Shown: positions 24,801 to 35,740, numbered from the stretch's first letter. The stretch: DNA of 64,000 bases from Syngnathus acus (GCF_901709675.1 NC_051106.1:3048001-3112000); one strand, 5' to 3'. Made by a program: numbers and translations. The notes: generated by a model not told the origin, from the letters alone.

Positions 24801-26695
24801 TTTTTTGTCACAACTCCACAGATTGTAATAGCAGATGTAAGCAAGAACCCTTTTTGTTTTGAGCATCCAACACAAGATGGCTGAGGTAGTCGATGTCCTC
24901 CTCCTTTGTCATTGCTCTGCTAGTTACAACTTTCAGCTAAATTGAAAATATTTCATTCATTCATCATTCATTCAAAATATTTCATTCGAGTAACTGGGCC
25001 TTATCGTGAAAAGCATGAAAATCAAAAAGTATTTAACACCACAATCGATGATCCCAAAACAGTTTAGTATAATTTCAAATAAAATTCTTTTGAATAATGT
25101 CAGATGCAGAAAGCAATAATATTGAATATTAAAAGTATGGATTAGTTTAGCGTCAACAAAAACACATCTTAGATATAGAGACACTTATCCAAGTTATTCA
25201 GTAACTTCAGCCACACACATTTTCTTTGCAACCTTTCGTTACAAAACTGCAATGCACATTGACACGCGAACAGACTCAATCAACCCCACTGAAAGTCATT
25301 GATTCTGGAAAGCAACAAAAATGAGAATCGATATCTATTTGGGGCATTTAGTTTTGGCCGGAAAGCGATGCGGGGAAACTACATGAGAGAAGATGAATGT
25401 TTTGTAGTTTGGATGATCGTGCTGTGAGAGAAAACGAAAATTGTACAAAGCCTTTTATGGATCTGAGTAAATATCTCTGCCAGTTGCACATGGGCAAGAT
25501 GGGGCTATTGTTATGAATCAGCTAATTATATGCAGGCAGCTGAAACTAACCATTCAGTGGGAATTACTGAACATCAAGTTACGTACTACTCAAATAAGGA
25601 CAAAAGACAAAAAAAATATTACAAGAACAAGACAAGATAAGAACTAACACATATCTCCCTTGTCCTCACTACATCGTGGAGGACCCCAGTGCCATGCCGC
25701 GGCCTACCTCACAGGACCTGGCTGGGTTCTGGGACCTGCTGCAGCTCTCCGTTGATGACGTCACTTTGAAGTTTGACCAACTGCAGCAGATCAAGAGCAA
25801 CAACTGGAGGCCAGTAGATAGTCCAGACAAGAAGGTAAATGTAATAAAACAGATTTTTTTCTGCTGCTGAAATGAATGTAAAAATAATATATATATTATA
25901 TACATGCCCTATTATGCACATGGAAAAATGTCGTCTTGGTAATTTGCAGAGATATGAGATTTTTTTATTATTATAATCCTGCATCAATCAATATTAAAAG
26001 ATAGATCCTCAAAACAATTCCATAAGAAACTTATTGCATGTCTTTGCGATATGCATGTTCCATGGTCCAAAATCGTGATGTCGATATTTTTTCGATATAT
26101 TGTACAGCCCTATTAAATACATGCATTAATGCTATTTTCTATTTTTGAACAAAATGTTTCATTTATTGTTCTTAAAATCTATCAATGTGGGTTGCTACTC
26201 ATAAAACTATTTAGTCCCAGTGTGCTAACAGTTGAGAACCAATGCCCCAAAAGGACAAAACACATTATGGATGCAAAGTGCTCCGTAATAAAAGATGCGA
26301 TGAATTAGTGAGTTGTCATAAATATGATCAGCTTTTCAGCTGCCACTTTGGCAAGGTGGAATTAGTAGTAAATAACAATGAGTAATGTTCTTTTATCCTG
26401 TGATGATTGTTTATCGTGTTCTGATTAATTTGTTTCTCTTTATAAATTATTCAGCTACACCTAATTAGTTTGCCATTGTTTTCCAAAGCCTCTAGCTCCA
26501 GTACCAAAGAAGACAATTCGACAGAAGAGTCTGATAACAAGGGAAAGGTCCTTGGACCTCCCCGACAGGCACCGGCAGGAGGCGCGTCGACGGCTGATGG
26601 CAGCCAAGCGGGCGGCTTCCTTCCGCCAGAACTCTTCCTCGGAGCGAGCGGACAGCATCGAGATCTATATTCCCGAGGCTCAGACTCGACTTTGA
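1..26695 (+). CDS. dlgap2: DLGAP/SAPAP postsynaptic scaffold protein, 5'-partial, 11 exons
   Basis: Disks-large-associated protein: a scaffold of the excitatory postsynaptic density that links PSD-95-type guanylate kinases to Shank. Exons by reading frame and GT-AG sites: 1-827, 6834-7048, 10582-10650, 11582-11726, 11792-12008, 21520-21905, 23987-24075, 24169-24608, 24683-24774, 25682-25834, 26489-26695. All phases agree and the sum is 945 residues plus stop. Visible landmarks are NRIPANLLDQF near the start, three R-x-x-S-Y-x-x-A guanylate-kinase-binding motifs (RSSSYVKA, RNQSYMRA, RSHSYLRA), a proline-rich KKPPPPVPPRTT, SVGIQV dynein-light-chain-like motifs, the conserved GKAP C-terminal domain and the terminal PDZ ligand EAQTRL. 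The wording of the C-terminus (ASFRQNS, SIEIYIPEAQTRL) and FQRHSEPSTPTQYG fit DLGAP2 best; DLGAP3 is the next candidate. The frame stays open to base 1, so the start codon lies upstream. Confidence 0.85.
893..1219 (+). mobile_element. hAT-type MITE with GTGTCAAACTC termini, copy 1
   Basis: A 327-bp non-autonomous element. Its ends are imperfect inverted repeats (CACAGGTGTCAAACTC and GAGTTTGACACCCCTG). The flanking octamers TCCTAGCG and TCCTAGAA match at 6 of 8 bases, as expected for an aged 8-bp hAT target duplication. It contains GGCCCGGGGGCCAGATACGG, seen in all copies here. Confidence 0.75.
3934..4349 (+). mobile_element. TA-flanked MITE with CCGTATTTTCCGG termini, copy 1
   Basis: About 416 bp including flanking TAs. 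The ends are TACCGTATTTTCCGGACTAT and a decayed reverse complement (...CCAGAAAAAACGGTA). GGCGCACC/GGTGCGCC subrepeats lie inside both ends. The TA at each edge suggests Tc1/mariner-type integration. No coding capacity. Confidence 0.75.
7402..7791 (+). mobile_element. TA-flanked MITE, copy 2
   Basis: Same family and orientation as the copy at 3934: TACCGTATCTTCCGGACTAT at the left, CCGGAAAATACGGTA at the right, with a shared interior (CATTGTGTCATGAAATCAAT). Slightly shorter because of an internal deletion. Confidence 0.75.
9076..9240 (+). repeat. AAGTC-rich interspersed repeat fragment
   Basis: The segment starts GATGGGACCAAGTCACTC and is dominated by CAAGTC/AAGTCAAGTC words, including a direct repeat of CAAGTCCTTAAATAGGTCAA. 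It resembles one end of a widespread fish DNA-transposon repeat; the other end was not found. Confidence 0.5.
10651..11581 (+). other. dlgap2 intron without recognisable content
   Basis: A 931-base intron between the short exon 10582-10650 (SYRLDKINSDMRNYITNFAA) and the exon at 11582. I see only low-complexity runs. Confidence 0.6.
13525..15893 (+). CDS. Large open exon inside a dlgap2 intron; candidate alternative C-terminal exon
   Basis: An acceptor TTTGTCTTGCAG ends at 13524, followed by 788 open codons and TGA at 15893; a poly(A) signal AATAAA lies at 16527. The exon enters in phase 1, the phase in which the dlgap2 exon ending at 12008 leaves, so splicing reads STT-D-RNYVQED. I do not recognise the protein. 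It has a Pro/Ser-rich start (PLSGPPVSPILFRSP), a predicted amphipathic helix or coiled coil (MQWKEEVSAMRVELAELRRD, then CKELRAFNSNF), a basic patch (EEKEKKKGARKKLPKQ), then about 450 residues rich in Asp, Glu, Pro and Ser with little predicted structure. A run this long in an AT-rich intron is very unlikely by chance. It could also be a nested gene: an in-frame ATG sits at 13665. Coding status is fairly sure; the link to dlgap2 is inference. Confidence 0.7.
16527..16532 (+). promoter_or_regulatory. Poly(A) signal after the intronic exon
   Basis: AATAAA lies 634 bases past the stop at 15893. It supports the 13525-15893 block being a terminal exon with its own 3' end. Confidence 0.45.
17453..17507 (+). 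repeat. GGTTT-type simple repeat
   Basis: A run of GGTTT units with single-base variants, about 55 bases long. Confidence 0.8.
17956..18284 (-). mobile_element. hAT-type MITE with GTGTCAAACTC termini, copy 2
   Basis: Opposite orientation to the copy at 893. Ends CAGGGGTGTCAAACTC and GAGTTTGACACATGTG. Both sides carry TATTAGAG (17948-17955 and 18285-18292), a perfect 8-bp target duplication that confirms hAT-style insertion. Confidence 0.88.
20330..20470 (-). pseudogene. Mariner-type transposase remnant
   Basis: On the minus strand about 40 residues read RDNLPAHNALSIRQFLGEKN, then IPV and PY before a stop. This matches the DN-x-PAH...RQFL...EKNI...PY block around the second catalytic Asp of mariner transposases. 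The rest of the gene is not recognisable. Confidence 0.55.
21906..23986 (+). other. dlgap2 intron
   Basis: A 2.1-kb intron between RSSIGIQ and VEAATDSESES. It holds the inverted TA-flanked MITE (23342-23738); otherwise AT-rich with nothing recognisable. Confidence 0.65.
23342..23738 (-). mobile_element. TA-flanked MITE, copy 3, inverted
   Basis: Same termini (TACCGTATTTTCCGGACTAT...CCGGAAAATACGGTA) with the interior in reverse orientation relative to the copies at 3934 and 7402. TA at both edges. Confidence 0.75.
24169..25834 (+). CDS. dlgap2: dlgap2 exons encoding the GKAP C-terminal domain
   Basis: Three exons (24169-24608, 24683-24774, 25682-25834) encode FKRSNSVTTAVQAD, RRDGSWFMQLLHTET, the helical segment IRSAVGSAQLLMSQKFQQFY, and MPRPTSQDLAGFWDLLQLS. 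This is the most conserved part of DLGAP proteins (GKAP homology domain). Phases are 2/1, 1/0 and 0/0 and all join. The acceptor before 25682 (CATCGTGGAG) has a weak pyrimidine tract, but protein continuity (QQNL then DPSAMPRP) fixes it. Confidence 0.85.
24775..26488 (+). other. Last two dlgap2 introns, interrupted by the exon 25682-25834
   Basis: The introns 24775-25681 and 25835-26488 are AT-rich and show no mobile element or extra exon that I can support. Confidence 0.55.
26489..26695 (+). CDS. dlgap2: dlgap2 terminal coding exon with Shank PDZ ligand
   Basis: The acceptor is TTTTCCAAAG; an upstream in-frame TAA at 26462 excludes an earlier one. The exon encodes PLAPVPKK, then RSLDLPDRHRQEARRRLMAA and FRQNSSSERADSIEIYIPEA followed by QTRL and TGA. 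The last residues are the family's Shank PDZ ligand. Another frame here looks open but is not the coding frame. Confidence 0.88.
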   Translation, partial: PLAPVPKKTIRQKSLITRERSLDLPDRHRQEARRRLMAAKRAASFRQNSSSERADSIEIYIPEAQTRL

Positions 26696-27722
26696 GAAGT
26701 TAGGTTCAAGGGAAACTTGTCTCCCTGCTCAGCTCGCCTTTTTTTTTTCTAGACTTTTCTTCTCTCCTTTATTTATTAGGGCCATCTTTAAAGCCATCCT
26801 CAGTGACCCTCGCCAACGCCATCGGCCTGTAGGATGTGCCTCACGTCCCCAAGTTAGTAGAGCTCTATGTTGGGCACGGATTGACTAGTTTTCTCACTAG
26901 ATTACCACACTCGCATACCGCATCGCTTTTCGTTCCGTCTTTTTCCAACATTTGCAAAGTGCCATTTTAAAAGTGTAGCTTTGGGAAGCCGATTGGCAAC
27001 CAAGCCTTTGAGCTACAAAGAGTATTTTCAATAGATTAAGGAAATCTACAACTCTTTAAATTTTTCATTAATTGACTTTTATTTCCCAAACCTAATGTGA
27101 ATTGTTAAAAGTGCCAATGCTTCAAATACCTCAGTCAATGAGCCCCGGCCGTGTTGGAAATGCAGCTCTTTTTTTCTTCTTCTTTTTTAACTAAATCGAA
27201 TGGTCATTTTTCATGGGATTAATTGTTAGAAAAATGACCTCATCATGCACATTATAAACACCTCTTCTGAACATCTGCTGTTACAAACTATCGAATATTG
27301 ACATCATTGCAGTAGGAAAAATTGTTTGTGTCCTTAGATGAAAATACGTTGATTGCACTAATGCACTTATTACAAATTCCACGTTTCAGAAGGGAAATGT
27401 ACATAACTGAAGGTAACAATAGTTTTTTTTCTTCCCCTCAATATGAATTTTAAACTGTTTTTCCCACCATGTCCATAGTTCACACCTCATCTAATTTTAT
27501 TTCACCATAATTCACAGTGCTAATGCGTAGGCAAATTGTATCCTTCGGCAGATTATGTTACAGAAAATTCCTGGTGGTTTATATTATTTTAGTTTTTGTT
27601 AAAGTCTTACCAAGTCATAAGATAACCATAACAGAACCCTCATGTAAGAGCAAAATGATCAAGTGTAAAAGCGATTCCCACATTATAAAGGACACCTTGC
27701 ACAATCAGTACAATTCAATAAA
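26696..27722 (+). other. dlgap2: dlgap2 3' UTR
   Basis: AT-rich sequence after the stop. AATAAA at 27717-27722 and further AT-rich AATAAA words near 27880 are candidate poly(A) signals; the real 3' end is not determined. Confidence 0.5.
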
Positions 27723-29155
27723 ATGGAACATTAAGATTAAAATTCTGCCTTTACAAAGATAAGGTTCGGTGTCAAAGAGACAATTGGTTTATCAATGTGT
27801 TTATTCTTGTTTCAAGAGAAATACAGTGTGAATGAGAGATATTATTTTTGCCCCATCATTTAGCTAAATAACACAATAAAAATAATATATTTTATTTTTT
27901 GTAATAATAAAAATTATTTGTAATAATAAAAATAGTATAATGTATCACACTATGAGTCCTAAATAATAATTATTAATACCGCTGTGACAATTTCACACAA
28001 ACTGAGCATTTTTATCTTTGTTTTGGCAGAATTTTGAAAGATTTTTACATCTCATTTTGCGGTATTACTTACATTTATTGTATGACCAGTCTAACTTTTC
28101 TTCTCATTCACGTAACTCCAAATTTTGATGATGTGATATATTTTATGATAACACGTAAGAAAAGAGCAAGAGAACACATTTTTTAGTTTTTGGTGTATTT
28201 TAGTACTGCTGTGCTGACAGAGACAAAGAGAAGATGACAGGTCAGAGGCTGTGTTGACTTTATTTCACCACCGCTACCCTCCGGTGGCATATCGTTCGTC
28301 TCACGCACGCACGCACGCAATGCACATGTCTTGCATCAGCACTTCTTTGAAACCAAGATAAGGTCTTTTTTGGAATATAACTCACATACATTCACCAGAC
28401 ACTTCATACATCGGCACAATGTATAATGCAGTTTAAATTTACGCCCCAAAAAACCTGAAAAGCGGCCTACCGTAAATTAATACTGACGAGTTACACCCCT
28501 TGCATTTTTTGAAAATATCTTTTTAAGACATGCATCTTGTACAACAGTGGATATTTATTGTCTCCTCCAAACTCAAACTTATCCTAATGAGGACAAGAGA
28601 TAATGAAGAAATGTAGTCATCCACTCACATAGTCTATCGCAGTTCACCTTTTGCAGGCTCAGTTAATCACACATTCTTGCATACTTATATGGTGGATTAT
28701 TCATTATACGCCAGAAGGAAAAAATCTGAATATCCAAAATTTAGAATCATTTCATGATATCATCTAAAGTACAAAGTGTCTATTGCAAAGTACAAGTGGA
28801 TTAAATAACACAACTATGATCAAATAAGCATCCTTAGCAAATTGTGTCGCTTACCACCGCGAGTTAGAACCAATTGTAATCCATAACAGGTGGTTAGGAT
28901 AGAGGGGGAATGGAAACATCATCTGGTACACTTTCAATGGCTTTATTGAACAAACAGTAACAAAATACAGTAAGCACAAGCACATTCTCAGCCAACCTGC
29001 CGATGGCCTTAACCGACGCCGTCACGCCAGTAATGATTTAAAGTCATGGATATTACAATATGAGGATGGTGACCTCAAGTGGACAAAAATAATACCTGGA
29101 CCTCACATGCATATATAGTATGATGGTGTTAAAGCATATGCATGTAGCTATCCAT

Positions 29156-29465
29156 CTTTGTCTTTACCGCTTTGTCCCCACGGGGGTCGCGGCCTTGCTG
29201 GAACCTATCCCAGCTGTCATCGGGCAGTAGGCGGGGGACACCCTGAACCGGTTGCCAGCCAATCGCAGGGCACACTGAGACGAACAACCATCCGCAGTGC
29301 TCAATCGGCCCACCTACCATGTTTTTGGGATGTGGGAGGAAACCGGAGGACCCGGAGAAAACCCATGCAGGCACGGGGAGAACATGCAAACTCACATAGG
29401 GAGGGCTGGAGGTGGAATCGAACCCGCACCCTCTGAAGTGTGAGGCGGATGTGCTAACCAGGCTT
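29156..29465 (-). repeat. Widespread fish interspersed repeat with tRNA-like B box
   Basis: It contains GTCCCCACGGGGGTCGCGG, CTATCCCAGCTGTCATCGGG, GGGAGAACATGCAAACTC and GTGGAATCGAACCCGCACC. The last is the reverse complement of an RNA polymerase III B-box-like GGTTCGATTC. The same 3' segment recurs on the other strand at 54045-54180. Family name not assigned. Confidence 0.65.
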
Positions 29466-31754
29466 GCATGTAGCTAGTGATGGGAAAATGAAGCTTCAAA
29501 TCTTCTTCATGAATCAGTTGTTATATTTTTTTACTCCTCTTGATGGCCCTACCGCCCTAAATATTTTCATGATATTGTGTGGCTGTACCCACTGATTTTA
29601 TTTCGGAAAATACATGACTCACTTTGACTCAATTTCCCGTCTGTTTCTAAACATCAAAGTGTGTGATGGGTTCGTGTCTTTGTGTGTCTAAAAAGATGTG
29701 CATTCAAACCAGACTGTGTGTGTTTCTCCGTTAAGTGACACACATCTACTGCTCACTTGACTTGAGAGACTTTTAACAGTTTGACAGAAGGAGTGTGTGA
29801 ACGTGATGCCGGCCATTTGGCAGACGCAGAGACAATCCCCTGCTGTTCGCACAGAGGCAGGCAGACAGGAGAGAGACAGACCCGGCCTGACATATGCTGG
29901 CTTAGAGGAGACGTGAGCGCCGCGTTGGGCCCCAAACTGCTGGCGTTATGTGCTGTTGTGTAGCTGCGGGGGGGTGTTATGTGAGGATCTCTGTTCGCTG
30001 TGCTGGGTATTTTCAGTCTGCCTTTCACTAGGCAAAGCAGCTTATGTAAGATTTTGGGTCCTTGGTGAGATCAAGCAAACAGCCTCACAGGGCCCTCCGA
30101 AAGCCGCTGTTGATAAATGTATTGCTGAATCTTGGCCTTTGCTGTTCAATGCTATTGAGTGAATTTCTCAGAGGATTTTTTTTTTCCCCTTCTGCATACT
30201 ACAAAGTAGCCACAACTGACAAGTAGAAAATAAGCTGATCGCTGCAAATGGCCAGTGAGATGAGGGCCAAGTCACATGTGAGAGGAATAGTTAAATAAAT
30301 TAAAGGTTGGAGGCAACCACAATTTTTCTCCAGTGCTATTGGATGGCCACATAGGACCACGCTCATGACAAAAATGCCATTTTAAATATGGACAAAATGT
30401 GTGCAAAATGCATGCCCTATATACATTTCATTTTTCTTAATAGATTTTTCAATGCACACTTAAAAGTTCCACTATCTAACCTAACAACTAAGGGTTTCAA
30501 ACAGCAGAACAACTTTTTTTCCCACTGCAAAGGGCTCTCTTGCATAAAAGTTACCATTCAATGGATGCCACAAAACTGCTCAAGCTGCTGTGGACCACAG
30601 CTCACTTGCCAACGTCGAGGCCTTGCTTCTTACAAGCAAATATGTAACACACAGGCACTCCCATATATTTTATGGTTTTGTATGTGCTCCAATATGATTA
30701 GTGTGTTCAAATAAGTGCAAATGAATTTAAAGCATATGAAAGTGGTAAAACTACACATGGAAAAAATATGTTTTTTTACATGCCCTCTAAATATTGTTCA
30801 TACTCACCCAATTACATTAATGAGAACTGCAACTGCAATCGTGAGGCAGTTAAATGTGAAGTTCTCAAGCAATCACCCAAACATGAGCATTTGTACAAAA
30901 ATATGCTTTCAATTAAATTACTCTTCAGATGAGGAAATGAATGACCCTTACCACCATGTGAAGCAATGCGGTATAGCAAGGCCAGCATCGCACAGTTGTT
31001 GGAAATATTGTATTGTTGTCTAGATTTTCCGAGACTTCAGCCCATTTTACTCACATCGGCCATGGCTGGGTTTTTTTTTGGAGGATCTGAGAAGTGGATG
31101 AGATCCCCCTTGGCAGGAAGTCACTAGCATGATGAATGAATTAATAGCAAGTCAACCACCGTAAAACACTAAGGGCAGAAATGATGGTTTCACATTAAAA
31201 TACGGTAAGGGCAGCAATCCACGAGAATTGCCATCTTTTTTCACTTATTTGACACGCTGTAAAAACATCAGCCACATCCTTTAGCCATTTTCCATAAGCA
31301 AATCATCTCTGCTCCATTGACGCGTGCGCCATCATATTTTCAATATTTCATCTCTGGATCCCTCCGCTTTCAAATGAAGAACTAGATGTGAGATGTTTAA
31401 AGTGGGACATTTTCTAAATCAAAACATTAGTACAGAAACTTCAAGATTTCCTTGAACCTGTGAAACAATTCTATTACAAGGCAAACTTGTTGAACAAAAA
31501 AAAAGGTAGTTGTTTAGCAAAAAATATTTTCAACTTATGTATATCATATCTATAGTGTGGATGAATAACACCAAATAGTCATTATTTGTAAATAAATATA
31601 TATATATACAGTACAGAGATATACAGTATATAATTATATAATATGCTTCACCAAAACATAACTATTTTCTGCTGTTGCTCATGTTCTGTTATCACTTATT
31701 TTAAAAATATTTTATAAACTGATATGATGGCATGCATAATGAATCTGAATGTAG

Positions 31755-31756
31755 AT

Positions 31757-31799
<43 letters not shown>

Positions 31800-31801
31800 T
31801 T
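31755..31801 (+). repeat. TTTA microsatellite
   Basis: About 12 uninterrupted TTTA units. Confidence 0.9.
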
Positions 31802-33320
31802 AGAAGTCATTTTACTGATGTAGCTTGCATATCTTATTTATTTTGGATCGGATTTATGTTTTTCTTTGTGCACCTATTCATTTGCTATTATTTATTTATG
31901 AAAAACCTACTGAAAGAAGTTTGTGTCTTTTGAGTAATTTAGTCATGACCATCGTCATACAATGTAAATTATTCTCACAATTAAATTTTTGGATTAAAAA
32001 AAAGTTTGAAACACTTTGTGTGATTCCTGATGACTCGGCAATTGTGCAACTTTCAAGGTCATTGTTATTGATAAAACTGCAATTATATACACTAGCTAAA
32101 CTGTGTACACTATATCTACTAAAACAGGCAGTATAACGGGAAAAATATAAGACTGCATATTTTATTTTCAGTGTTCTTGAACAGAATAGAATGCTCATCT
32201 TGGCTTGTTTTGTCCCTGACAAAAATACTACTCATAATAATCAATATATGTATCAAATGTTGATGTCAGTCCCTCCCAAAAAAATCCAGAATTTTCTGGG
32301 ACATCAGCATGTTTGATTTTTAACACGTACCTTATTTTAATTTATGATTTGGTGAATAGAAAATATATTCACAAACTGCACAACGGTAATGGTGGCAGAC
32401 ACAAAATGTAGGAGTTAAAATAACACTTGGTCCTTTTTACTTTGAATGTTGTTTTGTTCTTTTCACTCACACTGATATTTGCTTCCAGACAGCTGAAAAT
32501 AAAATGCTTTTTTGACAACCATGAGTGATGATACCCTGCAGACACGACGACTTCAGTTAAATGCTAAGCTCCAGGTGCAAACATATGTTGTATGAGCTTG
32601 CCCCCTGCTGGCTAAACACAACCAATTCTCGCCCCTGTAGTGTTGGCTCGTGAGTGAACGATTCGTTCAAAAGAACGAATCTTTTCAGTGAACGACAGTG
32701 AACTAATAACTTCCTCAAGTGATTCGTTCTTTTTTCAGTTCATATGACTTCAACCAGTAGGTGTCGGTAATGCACATTGAAGCTGGTGCCACCTCGCCGT
32801 AAAACAAAACGAAGAAGAAAATGACGTAGCTTCCCGTTCACGAACGAGTCGCGAATTGCATTTCCCGTTCACCAACTGAACGGAACGGATATGTGAGTGA
32901 AGGAGTTAGTGCTTTGCATTTCCAGTTCATCGCGAGACCGGATCAGTGAGGGAACGAATCCTGACTTTCCCGTTCGCGAACGAGTCAATAGGTGAACTGC
33001 CTTCCTTCCCGTGCATCAACGGATCAGTCAGTGAACGTGTTGCGTCTCCCTCCTGGCGTGAACTATGTAAGCCAGAATGTAGATTTACGATTTGCCAAGG
33101 AAAGAAAGAACCACTCACTGAAACACCACTTCTTTTATGCACGTTTAATCCAAGCTAACGGCTAACTTTATTGCATGAAGGGATGCGCCGTTATGCAACA
33201 ACGGGGAGATTATGCTTCTCTTTGGGTAATCTTTATTTTATAACACTTAAAATAACGTGTATGCATATATACGCCTAAATATTGTTATCCATATATCTAC
33301 TGCAATTTCACATTAGATTG

Positions 33321-33530
33321 CTGGTTTGAAATTTACTTTTATTATTATTCATATTTTACTAAACATTAAAACTTGTCTGGTGTTTTATTCCTTGTTTTTA
33401 TTTTTTTGGGCATGAAAACAAAAATCTGGTTTGAAATGTACTTTTATTATTATTTTACTAAACATTAAAACCTGTTAAAACTTGTCTGGTGTTTTATTCC
33501 TTGTTTTTATTTTTTTGGGCATGAAAACAA
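33321..33530 (+). repeat. Tandem duplication, period about 105 bp
   Basis: Two adjacent copies of a block starting CTGGTTTGAAAT and ending GGGCATGAAAACAAAA; the second copy starts near 33426 with small indels. Confidence 0.85.
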
Positions 33531-33666
33531 AAGTCTGGCATTTGGTTAACTGCTTTATATGACAATATGTATGTGTTTTACATTGTGTAAAATGTGTTGG
33601 TGTCCCCCAAAATAAAGAGCAAGTAGTCAAATATGTATTCTTGACACGCACAAAAAATGCATAAAG

Positions 33667-34990
33667 TTATTAGGTACACCTGAAAATGGTGGTGTACCTA
33701 ATGGAGTGTCCGTGTGACGTCACAGATCAACCAGCCATTCAGGAGGTGGGGGTGAGGGCGGGTGTGGCACGTTTCACTTTCAGTTCAGCTTTGGCCATGA
33801 TTTTTCCCTAATGAAGTGGCCTGTTATTAGGTACACCTGAAAATGGCGGCGTACCTAATGGAGTGTCCGTCTGACGTCACAAATCAAACAGCCAATCAGA
33901 AAGTGAGGGTGGGTGTGGCACTTTTCACTTAAACCAGGGGTGTCGACCTCCAGTCCTCGAGGGGCCGCGTTCCAATATGTTTTCCAGGTTACCCTCGTTA
34001 AACACACCTGCGTGAAAAGATTTTGTTCATTTTCACGTTCTGCAGGAGCTAAAACTTTTCACGCAGGTGCACTTAACGAGGGAATCTTGGAAAACATGTT
34101 GGAATGCGGCCCCGAGGACTAGAGCTTGACACCTGTGACCTTTGACCATGGTATTTCCCTAATAAATTAGGTACACTTGAAAATGGCCGTGTACCTAATG
34201 GAGTGTCCGTGTGACGTCACAAATCAAACAGCCAATCAGAAAGTGGGGGTGAGAGCGGGTGTGGCACTTTTCACTTAAACCAGGGGTGTCGACCTCCAGT
34301 CCTCGACGGGCCGCGTTCCAATATGTTTTCCAGGTTACCCTCGTTAAACACACCTGCGTGAAAAGATTTTGTTCATTTTCACGTTCTGCAGGAGCTAAAA
34401 CTTTTCACGCAGGTGCACTTAACGAGGGAATCTTGGAAAACATGTTGGAATGCGACCCCGAGGACTAGAGCTTGACACCTGTGACCTTTGACCATGGTAT
34501 TTCCTTAATAAAGTGGCCTGTTATTAGGTACACTTGAAAATGGCGGTGTACCTAATGGAGTGTCCGAGTGACGTCACAGATCAAACAGCCAATCAGAAAG
34601 TGGGGGTGAGGGCGGGTGTGGCACTTTTCACTTAAACCAGGGGTGTCGACCTCCAGTCCTCGAGGGGCCGCGTTCCAATATGTTTTCCAGGTTACCCTCG
34701 TTAAACACACCTGAGTGAAAAGATCAGTTCATTTTCATGTTCTGCAGGAGCCTAACTTTTGACACAGGTGCACTTAACGAAGGAATCTTGGAAAACATGT
34801 TGGAATGCAGCCCTGACAACTGGAGTTTTACACATGTGACCTTTGACCATGATATTTCCCTAATAAAGTGGCCTGTTATTAGGTACACTTGAAAATGGTG
34901 GTGTACCTAATGGAGTGTCCAAGTGACGTCACAGATCAAACAGTCAATCAGAAAGTGGGGGTGAGGGCGGGTGTGGCACTTTTCACTTTC
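33667..34990 (+). repeat. Five-unit tandem array with a hairpin and a CRE in each unit
   Basis: Units begin near 33667, 33825, 34163, 34520 and 34874. Each opens with a hairpin (TTAGGTACACC...GGTGTACCTAA) followed by GTGTCC and the palindrome TGACGTCA (33715, 33872, 34212, 34569, 34924). Units 2-4 are about 340-355 bp because each contains a ~205-bp insert (GGGGTGTCGACCTCCAGTCC ... GACACCTGTG); units 1 and 5 lack it. The array therefore grew after the insert arrived in one unit. Confidence 0.85.
33937..34136 (+). mobile_element. MITE-like insert amplified in array units 2-4
   Basis: A foldback element with imperfect inverted ends (CAGGGGTGTCGACCTCCAGT and ACTAGAGCTTGACACCTG) and an internal inverted pair (CACCTGCGTGAAAAG / CTTTTCACGCAGGTG). 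Near-identical copies lie at about 34280-34482 and 34637-34839. The termini recall the CAGGGGTGTC hAT MITEs seen elsewhere in the window. Confidence 0.6.
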
Positions 34991-35375
34991 ATTTAAGCTT
35001 TGACCATGATTTTTGATTATTTGATTTATAAAAACCATGATTTTTGATTATTTGATTTATAAAAAAAAATGAAGGTTCAGTGTGTGTGTGGGGGGGACGA
35101 TTCGTTGAACGATTCGTTTGAACGAATCTTTTGAGTGAAAATATTCTAAAGATTCAGTTCACTTAAAAGAACTGGAATGCACATCACTACTCCCCTGTTC
35201 TGTCAAAAGCTGATTTTATTCCCCACAAAATGTAGTTTTGAGATAGTGATTTTTGAGAGGGGAAAAACTATTCAAAGCCACCTGATCTTGAGTGGTAAAA
35301 GTAATTGTTGCCTTTGTTAAATCATGAATTTACTGTGGCCAGTAACATTATTCAGTTCATTTTCACCGGCTAAAC

Positions 35376-35740
35376 CAGTGTCAAACTCAAGGCCCGGGGG
35401 CCAGATACGGCCCACCACAGCATTTTATGTGGCCCGCAAAGACAAATTGTGCATCAAATTGTCAATATTAAAATTACTAATTGTTTTCACTTTTAAAAAA
35501 AATAGATCTATTGCTAGCAATTTTTATTACCATTCATATTTTTAAAATATGTTAAGTTTTTCTTGGTCTCTGTTTTGAAAACTAGTTATTCATCTAGTCA
35601 TTCACTAGTTTGTTGAGTACCGTACACTATATATAATTTGAGACATTCAGACATTTATTTGGGTTGGCAGTTTCAATGGCCCTTCAAAGGAAACCATGAC
35701 TATGATGCGACCCGCGACAAAAATAAGTTTGACACCCCTG
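35376..35740 (+). mobile_element. hAT-type MITE with GTGTCAAACTC termini, copy 3
   Basis: Ends CAGTGTCAAACTCAAGG and AAGTTTGACACCCCTG. The flanking octamers GGCTAAAC and GGCTACAC match at 7 of 8 positions. It lies 186 bp beyond the composite element at 32638-35189. Confidence 0.8.

Larger units (their letters stand above)
27900..32637. other. Gene-poor interval between dlgap2 and mthfd1, first part
   Basis: No coding exon supported. Contents: a CACG simple repeat near 28303, a fish interspersed repeat (29156-29465), a TAGTGATGGGA-type hAT end fragment (29473-29520), and simple repeats at 31585-31650 (TA-rich) and 31755-31801 (TTTA). Confidence 0.6.
32638..35189 (+). mobile_element. hAT-type composite element, 2.55 kb, non-autonomous
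   Basis: The left end TAGTGTTGGC and the right end GCACATCACTA form short inverted termini. Subterminal ACGATTCGTT/AACGAATC motifs occur at both ends (32657-32690 and 35097-35130). The flanking octamers CGCCCCTG (32630-32637) and CTCCCCTG (35190-35197) differ at one base, fitting an hAT 8-bp duplication. Inside are a ~105-bp tandem duplication (33321-33530) and a five-unit tandem array (33667-34990). No transposase is visible. The end assignment is inference from these matches. Confidence 0.6.
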
